Shown: in pieces, positions 24,254 through 27,879 of the stretch
How the letters are laid out: every line of letters begins with the position of its first letter
Numbering within the stretch: position 1 is the first letter of the stretch
Source: JBAZOY01 sp041648505
Lineage (GTDB): Bacteria; Desulfobacterota; Syntrophia; Syntrophales; CG2-30-49-12
Length of the DNA stretch: 27,879 nucleotides
NCBI GenBank assembly: GCA_041648505.1
Contig: JBAZOY010000032.1
Span: 1 to 27,879, forward strand
Direction: 5' to 3'
The notes under the pieces: generated by a model
Database searches by the model: none
Told to the model about the DNA's origin: nothing
The model's input: only the letters and a program-made list of their open reading frames with translations
Translations under genes and position numbers: made by a program

Positions 24254-24971
24254 GCGCCTGATTGCCTTTCTTTTCTGCTGCCATTCTCTCCCAGAATTCT
24301 ATCGCTTTATGTGGGTCATAGCCGGCCATTGCCATAAATATCAAACCAAGGTGGTCTGCTTCATTTTCCTGGAGGCGGCTATAGGGAAGGATGAATCCAA
24401 GTTGAGCACCAACACTAAAGGCCGTCATCCATAGTTGTTTTGTCGCCTCTGGTTTTGTCGCCATTGCTGTTGACAGCGCCGTACCACCCATTTGTAGTGC
24501 CAGCATCTGTGACATCCGTTCATTACCATGCTCTGCAACGGCATGAGCTATTTCATGAGCCATAACAACGGCTAAGCCCGCTTCGTCCTTTGCAATCGGT
24601 AAAATGCCAGTATATACGACAACTTTACCGCCGGGCATGCACCATGCGTTAACTTCCTTACTTTCTACCAGATTAAATTCCCATTTATAATTGTTTAATT
24701 CATGAGCCATGTTGTTTTGCCTGAAATATCGCTCTACCGCCCCCTGAATGTCGGTGCCGACTTTTTTGACCATTTGAGTTTTATTCTTATCCGTACTTAT
24801 TTTATTAGATTTCAAGAATTGATCATACTCTTGCAGACTCATGGAGAGCAGCGAGGAAGCGGGAATAAAGTTTAACTGGGTCCTGCCGGTAACAGGAACG
24901 GTGGTACAGGACAGCAACAAAAAAGAAATGATCAACAGTAAAACCGTGTATTTTTTGTAAATCTTTTTCAT
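24189..24971 (-). CDS. M48-family lipoprotein metalloprotease, C-terminus replaced
   Basis: This is a periplasmic zinc protease of the M48 (BepA/LoiP-like) type, anchored by a lipid. The signal ends in LLLSC (Cys22), followed by TTVPVTGRTQLNFIPASS, typical of the family. The zinc site is HEIAH at 139-143 in MAHEIAHAVAEHGNERMSQ, and the third ligand is Glu204 in ENEADHLG. After PPEF (240-243) relatives continue with a conserved S-x-H-P segment and a C-terminal helix. Here the sequence changes to TACLHSARITHHPDPLI and stops, all encoded by the repeat. The catalytic core is intact, so activity is possible but folding may suffer. AAGGAGG lies just before the ATG. The CBS protein gene is 89 bases upstream on the same strand. 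Confidence 0.85.
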   Translation of the reverse strand: MKKIYKKYTVLLLIISFLLLSCTTVPVTGRTQLNFIPASSLLSMSLQEYDQFLKSNKISTDKNKTQMVKKVGTDIQGAVERYFRQNNMAHELNNYKWEFNLVESKEVNAWCMPGGKVVVYTGILPIAKDEAGLAVVMAHEIAHAVAEHGNERMSQMLALQMGGTALSTAMATKPEATKQLWMTAFSVGAQLGFILPYSRLQENEADHLGLIFMAMAGYDPHKAIEFWERMAAEKKGNQAPPEFTACLHSARITHHPDPLI

Positions 24972-25060
24972 TGCTCCTCCTTATCAAAAAGAGTTCATCC
25001 AGGTTATCTGGATATTTCACAGGTTTAAGGCTTAACTTGTATTAAGATTAGTGGCTTTTT

Positions 25061-25513
25061 CTAAGTCGGCATAAGGGTGCGGAGTATATCTTCCTTGCCT
25101 ATTATACCGACCAACTTGCCTTGATCGATAACAGGCAGGGTATGTATGTTATTATTGACCATCAATGTGGCGATGTCTTCTAAGCTCGTTTCCGGATCAA
25201 CCGTTATGGGATCAGGAGTCATCGCTTCGGAGACTTTAAAGGCCGCCATTTTAGTTACTTCTTTTTCTATGTTTTTTTGAGGGGGTAAAGAAATAGTGGC
25301 ATCGAGCAACACAAAGAAGGAAGGCAGGGGAATCCTTTTTTGTTGAAATATCAGATCGGACTGGCAAATAATCCCCTTCAAATGCCCGTTCTTGTCAACC
25401 ACAGGCAGTCCGCTGAGATGGCTATTGAGCATTAATTCTGCGGCTTGAGTGATCTCCGTATCGGGATAAACCGTAATTAAATCCCTGGTCATAATGTCCT
25501 TTGCTGTAGTCAT
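25061..25513 (-). CDS. Two-CBS-domain protein
   Basis: This small cytoplasmic regulatory protein consists of a CBS pair (Bateman module) that usually binds adenosine nucleotides. CBS 1 covers about residues 1-60 (DIMTRDLITVYPDTEITQAA, LPVVDKNGHLKGIICQSDL) and CBS 2 about 92-148 (AMTPDPITVDPETSLEDIA, LPVIDQGKLVGIIGKEDIL). They are joined by a ~30-residue linker (QQKRIPLPSF to EKEVTKMAAF). There is no fused catalytic domain. AAAGGAGA six bases upstream supports the ATG. What it regulates is not indicated; the protease gene downstream may share its transcript. The 229 bases upstream (25514-25742) contain only a small hairpin, GTTCTT-CACA-AAGAAC at 25655-25670. Confidence 0.88.
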   Translation of the reverse strand: MTTAKDIMTRDLITVYPDTEITQAAELMLNSHLSGLPVVDKNGHLKGIICQSDLIFQQKRIPLPSFFVLLDATISLPPQKNIEKEVTKMAAFKVSEAMTPDPITVDPETSLEDIATLMVNNNIHTLPVIDQGKLVGIIGKEDILRTLMPT

Positions 25514-25742
25514 ATGTTATCTCCTTTCTTTAAGAGCAATTTTACCTCTGATTGTCGCCGAAAGCCACTATTGAATTCATCATTCCTCCCCACGTACTCC
25601 GGAAAATTTTACGTCGAACTTCGGCTCAGTGTAGGGCACTACCCCGCATTCAGAGTTCTTCACAAAGAACACATTATATTTTCATTCGGATACATGAAGG
25701 CTGAGTCTTATCCTTAATTCTGAGAGTGAATTGGTGATCGCT

Positions 25743-26381
25743 TCAAGTGGAAATATCATAGAATTTTAACATTAGTTCCTTGGATTTTTGAGCAGCATTG
25801 CTTGTTAAATGTCCTCTCGTGTCGCTGAATCCCTCGCTTTTTAATTTGACAACAGCCCCACACCTTAATAGACCATGCGATGAATTATTTACTACTGCAT
25901 TGATGGCCTCAACTATTCGAGGGTGATTTATAACAGCCCGTATGTTGGAATTGTCATCAAAGCCGCCTATGACAGCTTGAAGATACAGTTCTTGAAGATT
26001 CGGATACTTTTTCAGCAATACTTCCAGCACATCTTCAATATCCGATTTCCATTCATCGACCGGTCTTTTTCCCCCTGCGATATTAAAAATGAGCCTGGTT
26101 ACTTCTTTCCGATCTTTCGTGATATTATGGACAAAGTGTCCTTCGTAACCTATATAATTCTCGTTCTTCCATTTTGTTATACTTCCACCAATACCAAAAC
26201 GAGCCTGACAATTTGAAAAGCCTTTGTATGCGGATAAAAACATTTTCTCGGTTTTGAATGTTCGATCTGTAATCGGATACTCAAATGGCTGGCCCGCATA
26301 CCATTGATAAGTCTGGCTGTAGCCAAGTATTTCTGTAAAAGTTTTGCACTCATAAGCGATCATTTTTGTATGATGTTCCAT
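25743..26381 (-). CDS. Unrecognised 212-residue protein, faintly SGNH-hydrolase-like
   Basis: This is a soluble protein without signal peptide or membrane segment. The second half has the rhythm of an SGNH/GDSL hydrolase: TRLIFNIAGGKRPVDEW, then VLLKKYPNLQELYLQAVIGG, and near the end DTRGHLTSNAAQKSKELMLKF. The last would carry a D-x-x-x-H pair where the family has its catalytic Asp and His. No GDS serine block is visible at the N-terminus (MEHHTKMIAYECKTFTEILG), unless GYSQTYQW near residue 20 takes its place. The family assignment is a guess, and the gene could be 5'-truncated. It is AT-rich, and no close operon partner is evident. Confidence 0.5.
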   Translation of the reverse strand: MEHHTKMIAYECKTFTEILGYSQTYQWYAGQPFEYPITDRTFKTEKMFLSAYKGFSNCQARFGIGGSITKWKNENYIGYEGHFVHNITKDRKEVTRLIFNIAGGKRPVDEWKSDIEDVLEVLLKKYPNLQELYLQAVIGGFDDNSNIRAVINHPRIVEAINAVVNNSSHGLLRCGAVVKLKSEGFSDTRGHLTSNAAQKSKELMLKFYDIST

Positions 26382-26444
26382 TTCCGAAGTATTTGTGCCG
26401 ATAGTGTAACATATTATCTATAAATTCAATAACGGGTATCAATC

Positions 26445-26846
26445 TCAATGCAGGGCATTTCTGATATTTTTTTCTATTAATCTGAGAATGGAAGAAACTT
26501 CATCTTCTTGTTCTGAGATTGATGCAGACCAGCCAAGATTAGGTATTGCTTTTAATAATGGATTGAATTGTTATGTGATTCTATGTACTTGACAAATATT
26601 GCTTATACTGCCCAGTTCTAGTACTTGATTACAGTAATTTGATTTAACAAAGGGTCTATCACTTCCGGCTCTGACCAGACACTGTGTCGTAGATCCAATA
26701 TTACATGCATCACCAAAGCAAAATGCAAATCGGTACTCCTGTTGTTGTATGGAGTAATCAAGTTTAGAAAAGACTATTTTCTCAGGCAATGCCCAATCTT
26801 CTATTGGTGGTTTTGTCTCAGAATAATATTCTACCTCTTGATGCAA
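26445..26846 (-). pseudogene. Unrecognised gene remnant interrupted by an in-frame stop
   Basis: A 91-codon frame reads PPIEDWALPEKIVFSKLDYS, IQQQEYRFAFCFGDA and so on to QVHRIT, then TAA at 26571-26573. The same frame continues for exactly 41 more codons (QFNPLLKAIPNLGWSASISE and on to IRNALH) to TGA at 26445-26447. The Q-x-E-Y-R-F pattern recalls conserved hypothetical proteins, but I cannot name a family. The listed start is TTG with no ribosome site, and the frame is open further upstream into the cyclase gene, so the true beginning is missing. It is probably a pseudogene created by a nonsense change and 5' loss. Confidence 0.4.
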
Positions 26847-26853
26847 GATCTTC

Positions 26854-27879
26854 TTATTTGGTCGTTACCACCCAGACACCCTGCCAGTCCTCAGGGGGGG
26901 TATCAATAAAAAGACGACATTTTGCATGGTAGGCAGCGGCTGCCGGGTCCCTGTTTTTAGTTTCAGCAAATATCTTCTCGGCTGTGGCAAAATTCCCTTC
27001 GTAGAAGGCCTCAAGTCCGGCGGAAAATACGGTCAAGTCCTCTTTCCGGGATAAAAATTCTTCGGGAAACATTGGTTCGTAGATTTTGACGGGTTCTCTA
27101 CGGCCAACAACGATTACCTGCGACAATTCGCGCACGGGAAAAGCTTTTTCCAGATGCTCGAAGGTGGAATGGGAGATAAGGGTATAGGTGCCGAACTGTT
27201 TATTTATTCCTTCAAGGCGCGAGGCCAGATTTACGGCATCCCCTAACATTGTATAGTCAAAACGTGTGTGCGAACCCATATTTCCTACCACGGCTGCTCC
27301 GGTATTTATACCGATGCGCATTTTGAGGTCTCTGCCTATGCGCTCACGAATCGATTGTCTTTTCTCGGCTAATTTTGCCTGGCAGCGCAATGCGGCACAT
27401 ACACACCGCCTGGCATGATCGGGTTGCCTTAGAGGGGCATTCCAGAAGGCGATAATGGCATCACCTTCGTATTTATCTACGGTGCCTCCTTCTTCGTGGA
27501 TGATATCGGTCATGGCGGACAGATAATCATTGAGGAACGTCGTTAATTCTTCCGGTTCCATACTTTCAGAGATGCTGGTGAAGCCTTCCAGGTCTGAAAA
27601 AAAGATGGACAGAACCTGCCTCTCACCACCCAGCTTCAAACGCTCCGGGTGTTCGATAAGTTCTTCGATTACCGTGGGACTAAGATATTGTTTGAAGGCA
27701 TTTTTGATAAAGAGCTTCTGTCGGCCTTCCGTTGAATAATATATTATGCCCCCACTGATCAGGGTGATGGTAATACCTGCCTCCTGGACGATGAGAGGCA
27801 GCCAGAAGCCGTGAAGGTATGCCGCCAGGCAGAGAAAGACCGGCAGTGTAATAAAAAAGGAGTAAACAAGGAAACCTTT
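26854..27879 (-). CDS. Membrane adenylate cyclase (class III), C-terminal part
   Basis: It converts ATP to cyclic AMP. The frame is open to the window edge, so the gene is 5'-truncated here; the TTG at 27639 is internal. The upstream part (27640-27879) encodes two to three membrane helices (VYSFFITLPVFLCLAAYL, GITITLISGGIIYY) and then QYLSPTVIEELIEHPERLKL, the usual linker of CHASE2-type cyclases. Counting from 27639, the catalytic domain covers about residues 5-185: metal-binding Asp in FFSDLEGFTSIS, the Lys of KYEGDAIIAFW, and the adenine-selecting Asp with transition-state Asn and Arg in DYTMLGDAVNLASRLEG. All key residues are present. A short C-terminal segment (FYEGNFATAEKIFAE) resembles one TPR unit. 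Confidence 0.9.
   Translation of the reverse strand, partial: KGFLVYSFFITLPVFLCLAAYLHGFWLPLIVQEAGITITLISGGIIYYSTEGRQKLFIKNAFKQYLSPTVIEELIEHPERLKLGGERQVLSIFFSDLEGFTSISESMEPEELTTFLNDYLSAMTDIIHEEGGTVDKYEGDAIIAFWNAPLRQPDHARRCVCAALRCQAKLAEKRQSIRERIGRDLKMRIGINTGAAVVGNMGSHTRFDYTMLGDAVNLASRLEGINKQFGTYTLISHSTFEHLEKAFPVRELSQVIVVGRREPVKIYEPMFPEEFLSRKEDLTVFSAGLEAFYEGNFATAEKIFAETKNRDPAAAAYHAKCRLFIDTPPEDWQGVWVVTTK

Overview
The window looks like chromosome from a strictly anaerobic Desulfobacterota-type bacterium (a Syntrophales-like deltaproteobacterium is my guess). This is inference from gene content: a giant acyl-CoA dehydratase activase, an argF-argG-argH-lipoprotein cluster, YeiH- and MOT1-type transporters, multi-sensor HD-GYP signalling, REP-type palindromes and many decayed mobile remnants. 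No 16S or other marker gene is present, so the taxon is not proven.

Layout. (1) 1-3.7 kb, plus strand: an IS30-type transposase tail, a frameshifted FMN-reductase-like gene, a secreted polysaccharide deacetylase with a clear promoter, an isoprenylcysteine-methyltransferase-like membrane protein and a YjdF/DUF2238 membrane protein. (2) 3.9-6.7 kb, minus strand: what was one ~930-residue dCACHE-PAS-PAS-GAF-HD-GYP protein, now in three reading frames. One break lies at a run of 14 G (coding strand), the other at a small deletion. A tRNA-Thr(CGT) follows upstream. (3) 7.0-14.6 kb, minus strand: a probable five-gene operon, with a strong promoter at 14564-14592: flavodoxin, 1441-residue dual-ASKHA CoA-dehydratase activase/reductase-like protein, MOT1-family oxyanion transporter, DUF3147 membrane protein and a metallo-beta-lactamase-fold hydrolase. 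(4) 14.9-16.2 kb, plus strand: divergently transcribed YeiH-type transporter. (5) 16.4-20.4 kb, plus strand: argF, argG, argH and a small lipoprotein, the last three tightly coupled. (6) 20.35-24.25 kb: a debris-rich islet bounded by two direct copies of a ~70-bp repeat. It holds a decayed Rhs C-terminus, a palindromic insertion inside its toxin tip, a possible immunity gene, an orphan YD-repeat fragment, REP-tail-like motifs, a YoeB/YefM toxin-antitoxin pair and an unknown small ORF. (7) 24.2-27.9 kb, minus strand: an M48 lipoprotein protease whose C-terminus is supplied by the repeat, a CBS-pair protein, two unrecognised or broken genes, and the C-terminal part of a membrane adenylate cyclase that runs off the window.

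How the genes work together. The arginine genes convert ornithine to arginine through citrulline and argininosuccinate. The region-3 operon pairs a flavodoxin with an ATP-driven low-potential electron-transfer type protein and an oxyanion transporter; what it reduces is unknown.

The most rewarding spots are the Rhs toxin tip, where removing exactly 143 bp restores the reading frame next to an unrecognised downstream gene; the giant dual-ASKHA operon; the G14 tract in the c-di-GMP phosphodiesterase; and the repeat-bounded islet.
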